64,000 bases of DNA from a bacterium (GTDB taxonomy: Bacteria; Hinthialibacterota; Hinthialibacteria; OLB16): positions 1 through 64,000 of the forward strand of contig JAJVIK010000020.1 of assembly GCA_022072055.1 (NCBI GenBank). Direction: 5' to 3'. Made by a program: the position numbers and the translations under genes. Numbering within the stretch: position 1 is the stretch's first letter; each line of letters begins with the position of its first letter. Of this stretch, positions 52,802 to 61,800 are shown one piece after another. Under the pieces are notes generated by a model. It saw only the letters and a list, made by a program, of their open reading frames with translations, was not told where the DNA came from and did not search any database.

Positions 52802-53302
52802 TCAACCTGAAACAGTGACGATTTCCTCCTCGTTGTCCTCGGGAGGCAACCCCTCCCGAGCGCTCATTTCCACACTGGACAGAGCCTCATCCAGGTTCAC
52901 CTGGTCCTTCCGGGCCATGTCGGTGTAGCGCAATCCGGAATGGATCAAAACCTTGTTCCAGTCTCCCAAAAGGACCAGATCCCGGTCTTTCTCCCTGTCC
53001 ATCAGGACCCCCTCAAGGAGCCGCTCCGGAACACTCATCCTTCCCTGCGCATCAATTCCCACCAAACAAGCCCCACCAAAGATCTCCCGCCTCGCGGTCC
53101 GAATCTTCGGATCACTGGAACCCAGTCGGTGGAGGCTTGCGGCGAACCGCGAGTACTCCGCCTCTCTGAACAAAGCCAGACTGTTGTCATACCATCGTGA
53201 CATGACCACTTGAGGATCAAGGCGGTTACGGAGTTCGGGAGGAAGAACTAATCTTCCCTTGTCGTCAAGTGATCTCTGGTAGAAACCCAACAGACCCGCC
53301 AT
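52802..53302 (-). CDS. mraZ: Transcriptional regulator MraZ
   Basis: 166 residues. Two SpoVT/AbrB-like DNA-binding halves: YQRSLDDKGRLVLPPELR (about 8-25) and LVGIDAQGRMSVPERLLE (about 80-97), the duplicated DxKGRxxxP motif of the family. It ends in an acidic extension of some 20 residues, making it slightly longer than most. MraZ represses its own dcw operon by binding direct repeats at the promoter; candidate repeats lie just upstream. Confidence 0.95.
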   Translation of the reverse strand: MAGLLGFYQRSLDDKGRLVLPPELRNRLDPQVVMSRWYDNSLALFREAEYSRFAASLHRLGSSDPKIRTARREIFGGACLVGIDAQGRMSVPERLLEGVLMDREKDRDLVLLGDWNKVLIHSGLRYTDMARKDQVNLDEALSSVEMSAREGLPPEDNEEEIVTVSG

Positions 53303-53323
53303 TGAGAGCCTCTCACCTATACG

Positions 53324-53390
53324 TGGGCTTTTGTGGGTCTACCGTGGAATCAATCACATCAGCCCAGTTCTAACGTGGGAGAGTATGGGA
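53324..53390. promoter_or_regulatory. Putative MraZ boxes: helically phased GTGGG repeats
   Basis: GTGGG or one-base variants start at 53324, 53334, 53345 (GTGGA), 53376 and 53386 (ATGGG). Spacings of 10, 11, 31 and 10 bp are near multiples of one DNA turn. The last two overlap the predicted transcription start and the -10 of the mraZ promoter. The pattern matches the G-rich direct repeats with 5-bp spacers known for MraZ; here the G-rich strand is opposite to mraZ. Confidence 0.55.
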
Positions 53391-53410
53391 TTTCCAATTC
53401 AGTTGTCAAG
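53383..53410 (-). promoter_or_regulatory. mraZ (dcw operon) promoter
   Basis: Read leftward: perfect TTGACA (53410-53405), a 16-bp spacer, CATACT (53388-53383). Transcription would start near 53376, giving a leader of about 75 bases before mraZ. Overlap with the GTGGG repeats supports repression. Confidence 0.65.
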
Positions 53411-53525
53411 TGGGAAGATTTCTTGCCGATGATTTTTCTTTGCCCCTCGAAGTGCCTAGGATCTCCCCTTTGTCTCCCCAACAGGGCGCCCCGGTCTGGC
53501 CCATTGAGATTTCCCCAGTCGGATT

Positions 53526-53543
53526 ATAAACAGTTTATCCACA
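53526..53543. promoter_or_regulatory. Palindrome overlapping a consensus DnaA box
   Basis: ATAAACAGTTTAT (53526-53538) is a 6-1-6 inverted repeat, and TTATCCACA (53535-53543) is a perfect DnaA-box consensus. Only one perfect box is present, so this is more likely a regulatory DnaA site than an origin. Confidence 0.4.
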
Positions 53544-53820
53544 AATCGAAGGGTTGAATCTCACAGGATTTCCACGAATTTGGAGAGGGGTGAGGGCGGC
53601 TTGAGGGGGGTCGCGGCAAGTGACCAAACCTCAATATGTTGTGGTGACAGTCCCTACCGTAGTCCATATATGCGCTTGACAAGGGGGGGACCTTCGACTC
53701 ACCATGGAGTCCATTACGGCCCGGTGGGAACCCATTCCCGGAGGGAAGGCCGGTTGAATTCCGACAGAATCTGTCCATGATGGACTTGGGGTCGGCGAGT
53801 GGGCCGACGGGGGGATCTTC

Positions 53821-56800
53821 ATGAAGCTCAAGCGTATTTCCATCAGTGGTTTCAAATCGTTTGCGGACCGCCTCGGACTCGAGTTCGGGAGCGGGGTCAC
53901 CTGTATTGTGGGGCCGAACGGCTGCGGGAAGAGCAATGTTTCCGACGCGGTCCGGTGGGTCTTGGGGGAGCAGAATCCGCGCGACCTGCGCGCCAATCGG
54001 ATGCAGGACCTGATTTTCGCGGGAACCAACGCGCGCAAGGCGGAAGGGATGGCGGAGGTTCGGTTGTTGCTGGACAACGAGGATGGCGTGATCGGCTTGC
54101 CCTTCTCGGAAATCGAGGTCTCGCGGCGGCTCTACCGCTCCGGCGAGAGCGAGTACTTCATCAACAAACAGCCGGTGCGTCTCAAGGATGTCTCCGACCT
54201 GTTCGCCAACACTGGCATCGGAACCGACAGTTACTCGCTGCTGGAGCAGGGGCGAGTGGACGGACTGCTCAAGGCCAAGCCCTCGGAGCGCCGTGAAATC
54301 TTCGAGGAGGCCTCAGGAATCACCAAGTTCCGGATTCGTCAGGATGAGGCGCTGCGCAAGCTCAAGCGCACCAGCCAGGACCTCCAGCGCATCAACGACA
54401 TCGAAGGGGAGCTCGCGCGGCAGGTCCGCTCGCTCAAGGTCCAGGCGGGTAAGGCGACTCGATACAACGCGCTTCACTTGGAGTTGCACCGCTTGGAGCT
54501 CGCGCGCGTGGGCCGTCAGCGCTCGGATCTGGTGGCGCGAATCGAGAGGGGAGCCGAGGAGCTCCGCAAGCTGGTCGAGCTCAAGGCTTCGTTGGAGCAG
54601 CGACTCGCCTCTGGGAGCGGGGAACTGGGCCAGGCTCGGACACAAGTGGAGGAGGCCAAGCGCGAGCTTCAATCGTTTCAGGCGCGCAAGGCGGAGCTCG
54701 ACTCGGAGATTCGCCGTCATGACGACCAGCTCGCGCATTGTCGGGCGATGGAGTCGGAGCTTGCCCACCAGGGGGAGCGGACTCGGGAGTTGGAGCGCAC
54801 GCTTTCCGCGGAGCGCGAGGAAGCCGAGAACGCCCTCGAGGAAAAGGGGCGCCTTGAGACCCGACTCAAGCAGGAGTTGGTGGAGCTGGAGGTTGAGGAG
54901 AGCCTGCTCGACTCGCAGGAGAACGAGGGGCGTGTCGAGTTCGAACGCGCCAGGGCCGACGCCGAGGAGGCCCATCAGAAGCACACCCTTTCCGAGCGCT
55001 CGATGGAGGCCGCCGCGCGGGAGTTGGAATCCCTCAACCGGGAGGTTTCCGCGATTGAGGAGCGCGAGCGTCGGCTGGCGCTTGAGGCCGAGGAGGCCGA
55101 AGCCGAGGTGGAGGAGATCGACGCCAAGTTCTCCGCCGCGACCGCGGCCCACGCCGACACTCAGAACAACCTGTCCGAGAAGGAGCAGTCGCGTCTTGCC
55201 CTTTCCCAAGCGGTTCAGGAGATCGAGCGGCGGATCGAAGCGGTGCGGACCGAGAACGAGCGCCTGCGCGCGGAGCGAAGCCGCTTGAATCATCGCCAGG
55301 AGTCTCTCCGCGAGCTGCAGCTCCAGCATGAGGGCCAAACCGAGGGCGTGCGTCAGGCGTTCGCGCGGCGCGACAAGGGCGAGGGGCCGTTTGATCGAAT
55401 CGAGGGTGTGCTGATCGAGAAGGTGCGGGTGGAGCCGGGCTATGAGGATGCCGTGGAAAGCGCGCTTTCGGCCTGGCTGGGGAGCGTGGTGTGCCGGACC
55501 AAGAGGGATGCCTTCGAGATCCTCCGGGCCCTGCGGGCGGAGGGGGGTGGGCGAGTGAGCTGCCTCCCCTTCGATCACTGCGCGACACGAGCCGCTCAAC
55601 TTTCGGATGGGGCCCTGCGGGCGGCGCCGGATTGGGGCGGGCTTGAAGGAGTGACCCCCGCCTCCCATGTGGTTCAGGTTCAGCCTGAATACGAAGCCGT
55701 GCTCCGTCCGGTCTTGGCGAGGACCTTGATCGTTCGAGACCTCCCGCAACTCGAAACCATCCTGGATCGCATCGATGACGGCTGGGTGGTGGTGACGCAG
55801 CAGGGCGAGGTCGCCCTCTTCCCCGGGGTGATCGCCGGGGGTCGCGCTGTTTCAACCGGTTACCTCAAACGTCAGAGTGAGATTGAGGAAAACGACCGCA
55901 AACTGGAATCGTTGGGAGCGGAGTGGCAGGAGACCGAGAACGAGCTCGCGCGTTTGCGCGGGATTCGCAAGCAGACGGCGGATGAGCTCAAGGCGCGAGA
56001 GACCGAGATTCACGACCTGGTGATCCGCATCGCCGCGCGCCGCGAGGAGCTCCAGGGCCTCGCCCAACTTCGTCAAAAGGTCGAGAAGGGGCTGGAATCC
56101 ATGCGCCGCCAGATGGAAGTCCTCGCGGAGCAGCGCGCGGCCCTGGTGGAGAAGCGTATCGAGCTGGAGCAACGTCGCGAGGAGCTCGCCGGCGGCCTTG
56201 AGGAAAGTCGCGAGGCGAGCGCGCGCGCGCAATCGGAACTGCGCCGGATCGAGCAGGCCTTGGCGGATCTCCAGGCCGGCCATCGCCGTCACCGGGAAAC
56301 CCTGATCGCCTTGACCAAGGACCATGAGCGTTGCCTCTCCGAGTCGGCGAGCACACGGGAGCGTTGCGCGCAACTCGAGGCCCGGATCACCCAGCTCCGC
56401 GCCGAGGATGAGGAGCGCGAGCGCAAGGTCTGGGAGACCTTGGACCGCAAGAACCAGGCCGAGGCCGCGCTCAAGGAGCTCTTCGAGAAGGTCGACCGGG
56501 TTGAGCAGGACCTGTCCGAGCAGGAGGCCAACCTGGCGCAGGCCGGGGAGCGTCTTCGCGGAGTGGAGGAGCAAGCCGCGCAGGTGCGCGAGATGTTGCA
56601 TGCTCGGACCGAGGAGGCGCAGCGCGCCGAGATGGACCTGCATCGCGCGCGTATCGAGATGGAAAACCTGGAGCGCCGCCTCACCGAGGAGCTTCAATCG
56701 AGTTGGGAAGCTTGTGAGAGGACCCTGGCCGAATGGGAAGGCGCGCCAACCGACCTGGAGGAGTTGTCCGGAAATATCGCCGCGCTGCGTGAGCGGATCG

Positions 56801-57585
56801 GGAAGATGGGCGAGATCAACCCGCTCGCGGTGGAGGAATACGCCGAGCAGAGCCAGCGCCTGGATTTCCTCACCTCGCAGAAGGAGGACCTGGAAAAGGC
56901 GCGGACCTCCCTGATGCGGACCCTTTCCGAAGTTAAGCGCTCCGCGCGGAAGCAGTTCCTTGAGACCTTTGAGCAGGTCCGCCAGAATTTTAACCGAACC
57001 TTCCGTCGGGTCTTTGGCGGTGGGCGCGCGGACCTGATTTTGCTCGATGAGGTGGATGTCCTTCAGACCGGGGTGGAGATTGTGGCGCAGCCTCCGGGGA
57101 AGAAGCTCCAATCGATCACGTTGATGAGCGGCGGAGAGAAGAGCCTCACCGCGATCGCGCTGCTCTTCGCCATCTACCAGGTCAAGGCCAGCCCCTTCTG
57201 TTTTCTGGATGAGGTGGACGCCGCGCTGGATGACGCCAACGTGGATCGTTTCGCGCGACTGCTGATCGATTACCGCGACCAGACTCAGTTCATCATTGTC
57301 ACCCACAACAAGCACACCATGGCGGTGGCGGACCGTCTCTACGGAGTCACCATGGACAAGCCGGGAATCTCGACCGTCATGTCGATGGAGTTTGAAAGTC
57401 GCTCCGATTACAACCTCGCGCCCTTGCCGGAGGTGGATGATGATCCCCTCCCTGTCCGGGACTATGACTCGGCCCTTTCCGCGAACATCGAGGTGGATGA
57501 GCACGGCGAAGTCATCCTGGCTTCGGACGAGCCCGGAGAAGAGTCCCAGCCCTCCGACGAGGCGGAGCTGGTCGAGGCCGGTTGA
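53821..57585 (+). CDS. smc: Chromosome segregation protein SMC
   Basis: 1254 residues, slightly long for the family. The Walker A GPNGCGKSN is at residues 31-39; an N-terminal coiled coil runs to about 500; the hinge (about 525-660) starts near GPFDRIEGVLIEKVRVEPGY; a second coiled coil runs to about 1020; then come the signature LMSGGEKSLTAIAL and Walker B FCFLDEVDAALDD. It forms the bacterial condensin ring with ScpA/ScpB, which are not in the window. About 55 acidic residues follow the core as an unusual tail. Confidence 0.97.
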   Translation: MKLKRISISGFKSFADRLGLEFGSGVTCIVGPNGCGKSNVSDAVRWVLGEQNPRDLRANRMQDLIFAGTNARKAEGMAEVRLLLDNEDGVIGLPFSEIEVSRRLYRSGESEYFINKQPVRLKDVSDLFANTGIGTDSYSLLEQGRVDGLLKAKPSERREIFEEASGITKFRIRQDEALRKLKRTSQDLQRINDIEGELARQVRSLKVQAGKATRYNALHLELHRLELARVGRQRSDLVARIERGAEELRKLVELKASLEQRLASGSGELGQARTQVEEAKRELQSFQARKAELDSEIRRHDDQLAHCRAMESELAHQGERTRELERTLSAEREEAENALEEKGRLETRLKQELVELEVEESLLDSQENEGRVEFERARADAEEAHQKHTLSERSMEAAARELESLNREVSAIEERERRLALEAEEAEAEVEEIDAKFSAATAAHADTQNNLSEKEQSRLALSQAVQEIERRIEAVRTENERLRAERSRLNHRQESLRELQLQHEGQTEGVRQAFARRDKGEGPFDRIEGVLIEKVRVEPGYEDAVESALSAWLGSVVCRTKRDAFEILRALRAEGGGRVSCLPFDHCATRAAQLSDGALRAAPDWGGLEGVTPASHVVQVQPEYEAVLRPVLARTLIVRDLPQLETILDRIDDGWVVVTQQGEVALFPGVIAGGRAVSTGYLKRQSEIEENDRKLESLGAEWQETENELARLRGIRKQTADELKARETEIHDLVIRIAARREELQGLAQLRQKVEKGLESMRRQMEVLAEQRAALVEKRIELEQRREELAGGLEESREASARAQSELRRIEQALADLQAGHRRHRETLIALTKDHERCLSESASTRERCAQLEARITQLRAEDEERERKVWETLDRKNQAEAALKELFEKVDRVEQDLSEQEANLAQAGERLRGVEEQAAQVREMLHARTEEAQRAEMDLHRARIEMENLERRLTEELQSSWEACERTLAEWEGAPTDLEELSGNIAALRERIGKMGEINPLAVEEYAEQSQRLDFLTSQKEDLEKARTSLMRTLSEVKRSARKQFLETFEQVRQNFNRTFRRVFGGGRADLILLDEVDVLQTGVEIVAQPPGKKLQSITLMSGGEKSLTAIALLFAIYQVKASPFCFLDEVDAALDDANVDRFARLLIDYRDQTQFIIVTHNKHTMAVADRLYGVTMDKPGISTVMSMEFESRSDYNLAPLPEVDDDPLPVRDYDSALSANIEVDEHGEVILASDEPGEESQPSDEAELVEAG

Positions 57586-57592
57586 GCGCCGA

Positions 57593-57615
57593 GCGGTCCG
57601 GACCGCCAATCGGAC
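57593..57615. terminator. Hairpin after smc
   Basis: AGCGGTCCG and CGGACCGCT, nine paired bases around about ten, just after the smc stop. No U-run follows. It is immediately next to the larger palindrome at 57617-57659, and the two may fold together or compete. Confidence 0.35.
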
Positions 57616-57616
57616 C

Positions 57617-57659
57617 GCTTCCCCGCATGGCAGGCAGGATGCCTGCCATGCGGGGAAGC
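57617..57659. repeat. REP-like 20-bp perfect inverted repeat
   Basis: A 20-bp arm (57617-57636) is the exact reverse complement of 57640-57659 around GGA. The core CATGGCAGGCA...TGCCTGCCATG resembles dispersed palindromic repeats that, when mistranslated, give MAGILPA-type peptides in many GC-rich genomes. Only one copy is in the window, so repetitiveness is inferred. Confidence 0.5.
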
Positions 57660-57702
57660 CGTGTTCGGTCTGCATCCATGTAAATTCCAAGGAGGGTTTT
57701 CA

Positions 57703-58731
57703 ATGTCAAAGTGGTTTTTTCGTACCGTTCTGGCTGTATTGTTGTTTTCCGGCGCCGTGGGCGCGGAGGTTCTCGATGTGAACGGAGACGGGATCGTTGG
57801 CCCGGAGGAGGCGCTGGAGATCTCGGATCAATGGCGGCGACAGGCCAAGGGCGCGGCGGATCATGACCATCTGGGGCAGTTTTGGAGCCTGAACAATAAC
57901 CCCCTGACTATCAGCGGCTCTTCCACCACCGGCGCTTTTGATGTGACCAACACGGGTGGTTATGGAATTGATGTGCGCTCCCAGTCAGCCGCTTTCGGGG
58001 CTTTTGTCAGCAGCCAGGGGGGGATCGGCGTTTGGGCGAAAGGCGGTGGCGACAGCCAGCCCGATGTCATGCTGGGGGGATCGTTCAATGTCGACGACAA
58101 TGGAGTCCTCGCAAGCGATTTGGACGACGTCAATTCGGACCTTGTCTTCATTAGCAAAGATCTTCTCGAGATCGAACTGGATGCCGACAACAACGACGCG
58201 AGCTTCTTCCGCGTAAGAAACGGCGCCGACACGGTTGTGTGCCAGCTTGATGAGGCCGGCAATATGAACATCGCCGGGCAGTACCAGAGCACCCTGAAGA
58301 CTACCCGTGTGGACCACCCACTCGACCCTTCCGGAAAGTACCTCAATCACTTCTCTGTCGATTCGCCGCAGGTCCTCAACCTCTACAACGGCAATGTGAC
58401 ACTGGATGAAGAGGGGGAAGCGGTTGTGGATCTCCCCCCGTATTTCGAGGCGTACAACACGGACTATCGTTACCAGCTCACCTGCATCGGGGGATTTGCA
58501 CCCGTGTTTGTGGCTGAGGAGATCCGGGACGGGCGGTTCAGAATCGGGGGGGGGAAACCCGGTATGAAAGTCTCCTGGGAGGTGACCGGAGTCCGCCAGG
58601 ACCCTTATGTGAAGGCCCATCCCTTGAGCGCCGAAGAAGACAAGGCGGAGGAGGAGAAGGGGCGGTTCCTCCATCCGGACTTGTACGGGAAGGGTCCGGA
58701 CAAATCGCTCTATGCGGGTAGGGAACCCTGA
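57703..58731 (+). CDS. Secreted protein with N-terminal dockerin-like repeat and conserved C-terminal domain of unknown function
   Basis: 342 residues; AAGGAGGG ends 6 bases before ATG 57703. The signal peptide ends near AVGAE. The mature protein begins with DVNGDGIVGPEEALEISDQW, an EF-hand/dockerin-like loop like those at 4652-6149 but here at the N-terminus. A beta-rich region of about 150 residues follows (SGAFDV-type strands, GIDVRSQS). The last 140 residues (VDHPLDPSGKYLNHFSV..., LPPYFEAYNTDYRYQLT, HPLSAEEDK, LHPDLYGK) match a C-terminal domain found in many secreted bacterial proteins without known function. No catalytic motif. Confidence 0.75.
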   Translation: MSKWFFRTVLAVLLFSGAVGAEVLDVNGDGIVGPEEALEISDQWRRQAKGAADHDHLGQFWSLNNNPLTISGSSTTGAFDVTNTGGYGIDVRSQSAAFGAFVSSQGGIGVWAKGGGDSQPDVMLGGSFNVDDNGVLASDLDDVNSDLVFISKDLLEIELDADNNDASFFRVRNGADTVVCQLDEAGNMNIAGQYQSTLKTTRVDHPLDPSGKYLNHFSVDSPQVLNLYNGNVTLDEEGEAVVDLPPYFEAYNTDYRYQLTCIGGFAPVFVAEEIRDGRFRIGGGKPGMKVSWEVTGVRQDPYVKAHPLSAEEDKAEEEKGRFLHPDLYGKGPDKSLYAGREP

Positions 58732-58746
58732 GCGGTTCATGACCTT

Positions 58747-58776
58747 GACCGGGGCGGAGAGTGGTCCGCCCCGGTC
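58747..58776 (+). terminator. Terminator hairpin after the dockerin-like gene
   Basis: GACCGGGGCGGA (58747-58758) pairs with TCCGCCCCGGTC (58765-58776), a 12-bp G/C-rich stem with 6-base loop 15 bp after the stop. Only TTC follows, so the U-run is weak. Confidence 0.55.
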
Positions 58777-58794
58777 TTCAAGAGAAAATAATTG

Positions 58795-58822
58795 TTGACA
58801 GCGGGCTGAGTATCCTCACAAT
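58795..58822 (+). promoter_or_regulatory. Promoter of the multidomain protease gene
   Basis: Perfect TTGACA (58795-58800), a 16-bp spacer, CACAAT (58817-58822, 4 of 6). It lies directly after the preceding terminator, giving a leader of about 60 bases. Confidence 0.55.
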
Positions 58823-58887
58823 CCCCGCTATTGCTTCTTTGGAAAATCCGCTCTGTTCCATCGTCTCCTCCTCAAAAGGAGGTTGTT

Positions 58888-61800
58888 ATGTCCGTTCGGC
58901 TTCGAGTTCTCGCCTGGTGCTGCAGCGCTTCGCTCATCCCTTTTTCCGGGGTTTTCGCGGAAGATATACCCTTTCAGGCCGGTCAGTGCGCGGACCGGTC
59001 GCTCACTGAGACCGACGGCACCTCCGGCCTGACCGGCGGATTCGCGGATGTTTACACCTTCTCTTGGGGCGGAGGGACCCTGCGCTTTGCGATGAGTTCG
59101 CAGGCTTTCGATGAGGCCATGGTTATCGCGGGCCCGCCTGGATTCGAAGTCCTGGTCAATGATTCAACGACCGCTCAGGAAGAGTTCATTTTCAACAACG
59201 CTCCCGCCGCCAACTATCGAGTGCTCGCCACGACCTTTCCGGGAGGCCAGGGCGATTACATGATCTGCATTCTCCCATTCGGGGTGCAACCCACCGCGAC
59301 CAACACGCCGGTCAACTCCGCGACACCCCCCATCGGGCCGGGCGAGTGCATCGAGCAACGTCTCGACACCGGGGACCGCATGTTCGGCGACGGCACCTTC
59401 TTCGATGAATACTTCCTCGATTGGCCGGGAGGGGATCTGCTGATCGCGCTGCGATCGTCCGAGTTTGACGCCTATCTGATCGTGTATGAGCCGCCCGGAT
59501 TCCCGAGCGGCGATCGAACGGACGTGGATGACCCTGTCAGCGGCCTCAAGCCGGAATCGCTGTTCATTCCGGCGGCCGCGCCCGGCATCTACACCATCCG
59601 CGCGAACTCCTTCGAGCCGGACACCGGCGGGTACACGCTGTGCGTGAATCAAGCGGTCTGCACCACTGTCCTGCTCTCCGATTCGTACGACCGTCCCGAC
59701 GCCGACCGGTGCAGCCTGGGACTCATGGACCTTGAGTTCGGTGGAGGTGGAACCCATTTCTATCTGCCGCTATGGCCGGGAGTGGGAGGATCGTTCAACC
59801 CGGTCGGCGCGAACATTACGGGCAACCACCTTCAAAACAACGGTGCGGACTTCGGGGGAGTGGAGATTACGCAGTCCCAATTCCCGTGCGGCAGCAGCGC
59901 CAACCTGGGGGAGAACATCGGGCAAGACCTCCGTATTCACATGGACCTGCTTCTTCCGGCGGATGGTTCCGGCAACATCTCTCGCGGCGGCCCCTTCTTC
60001 CGAGCCCGCTCGGCGGCCACCGGAGACGAACTCCTCGGCGGACAGAACGGCGGCTATTGGGTCCAGCTTACCAGCGTGGGCGAAGTCATCGTTCTCGGAA
60101 TCAATCCGCTGGAGGAGATCGCGCGAAGCATCGGCGCGGGATTCTTCAACGCGAACGCCACCCACACCCTGGATGTTTGGGTTCAGGGGGAGGCGCTGGA
60201 AGTCCATCTGGATGGGTTCATCCAGACCTTCAACCAGGGGGGGAACCCTGTCACGACCGTAATCCTCCCGCCTACGGAAGGCTCCAACAATGGGGCGGCT
60301 GGAGTATCCTTTAATTCCCTCGACAATCGGGGGCTGATCGGCGGACAGCGCGCGGATGACTTGATCATCACTCTGCTTTGCCCGATGCCCCCCACCCCGA
60401 CCGGCACGGTCCCGACGCGCACTCCGACCATCTCGCGCACCCCCTCGGCCACCTTCACGGGCGTGCCGCCCTCTCGCACCCCAACCCCGACTTTCTCGAC
60501 CACCCGGACGCCGACTCGAACTTTCACGGGAACCCAGCCGACACGGACATTTACCCGGACTCGAACATTCACTCCCTCAACCACTGGGACCATGACCACT
60601 CCGACTCGGACGCGGACCTTCACGGTCACAAACACCGGGACTCGACCCACATCCACGCTGACCGGAACGCAGACGGACACGCCGACCCCGACGAACACCG
60701 AATTCGGACCGACCCGAACCTTCACGAGGACGTTCACCCCAACCGACACTGGGACGGTCACCAACACCCCCACGGTGACGGTGACTCCGGAACCGTGCGA
60801 CCCGCCCTGCGATCCGCCCCCGACGCCTTGGAACCCCTACCCGCTGGATGGGGAGTTCGGGGTTTCCACCGAGGTGGACCTCGGCTGGAACGACACAATT
60901 CCCGGTGAAAAACCGATCTACGGCGCGGATGACCGTCTCGATATCTACGAGGTCTTTGACCCGGATGAACTGACCCTGGCGGACAGCACGGTGGTCTTCC
61001 TGCGTCCGGACAAGATCACCGATAACGGGGATGGAACCTATACGATTGATGACTTCCCCACGCTCGATGACAAGCTCGGGAATAACGGCTGCCTGGATGA
61101 GCCTTACCTGGACCAGCCCGCTCCCGGTCATTGCAGCGGGTTCCTGGTAGGCGATGACCTTGTCGCGACGGCCGGGCACTGCGTAACCGACGCCGCAGAC
61201 TGTTCCAACACGGTGGTGGTCTTCGGCTTCGACATGCTCGATTTCGACACGCCTAAGCTGATCGTGCCCGCGCATGACGTGTTCTTCTGCGATGGGATTG
61301 TGGGTCGGCGCTTGGACAGCGGGACGGGCGAGGATTGGGCGGTGATCCGTCTGGATCGACCGGTGATCTGCCATCAACCGCTGGATATCCGCCGGAAGGG
61401 CAAGATTCCCGATAACCAGCATGTCTTTGTCATCGGCCATCCGAGGGGGCTGCCGACCAAGGTTGCGGGCGGCGCGCAGGTCCGAGATAACTCGAATCAG
61501 GTCTTCTTCACCGCCAACCTGGACACTTACACCGGCAACTCCGGCTCGGCGGTGTTCAGCGGACACACACGGATGGTCGAGGGGATTCTGGTCCGCGGCG
61601 ACACCGATTACACGACCGATCCGATCTTCGGGTGCCGTCGCTCGGTGCAATGCGCGGACAACGGGTGCTCCGGGGAGTCTGTCACGCGCACAAACCTTTT
61701 CGAGCATCTGGTCCCGCCGGTGACCGAGTACGATGTGTATTTCGGGAAGTGCGAACAGGGGATGGTGTATATCGGAACGACGGAAAAGACCTGCTGGCTG

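Larger units (their letters stand above)
53303..53820. other. 518-bp divergent intergenic region, mraZ / smc
   Basis: The longest gap in the window and less G+C-rich than its surroundings. It holds the mraZ promoter and GTGGG repeats at the left, a palindrome with a consensus DnaA box at 53526-53543, and a TTGACA at 53677-53682 reading toward smc that lacks a clear -10. The rest shows no ORF or RNA gene that I can support. Confidence 0.5.

Noticed and set aside
53303-53820. Possible replication origin between mraZ and smc
   Set aside because: Only one perfect DnaA box, no box cluster and no dnaA, dnaN or gyr gene nearby.
60183-60773. Val/Gly/Arg repeat protein on the minus strand
   Set aside because: Produced by reading the Thr/Pro linker repeats of the large protease backwards. 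Similar frames at 4825-5079, 5867-6061 and 61980-62336 have the same cause.
60388-60783. CRISPR- or minisatellite-like DNA repeats
   Set aside because: The repeats are short, degenerate, in frame and have no unique spacers. They are Thr/Pro linker codons, not an array.
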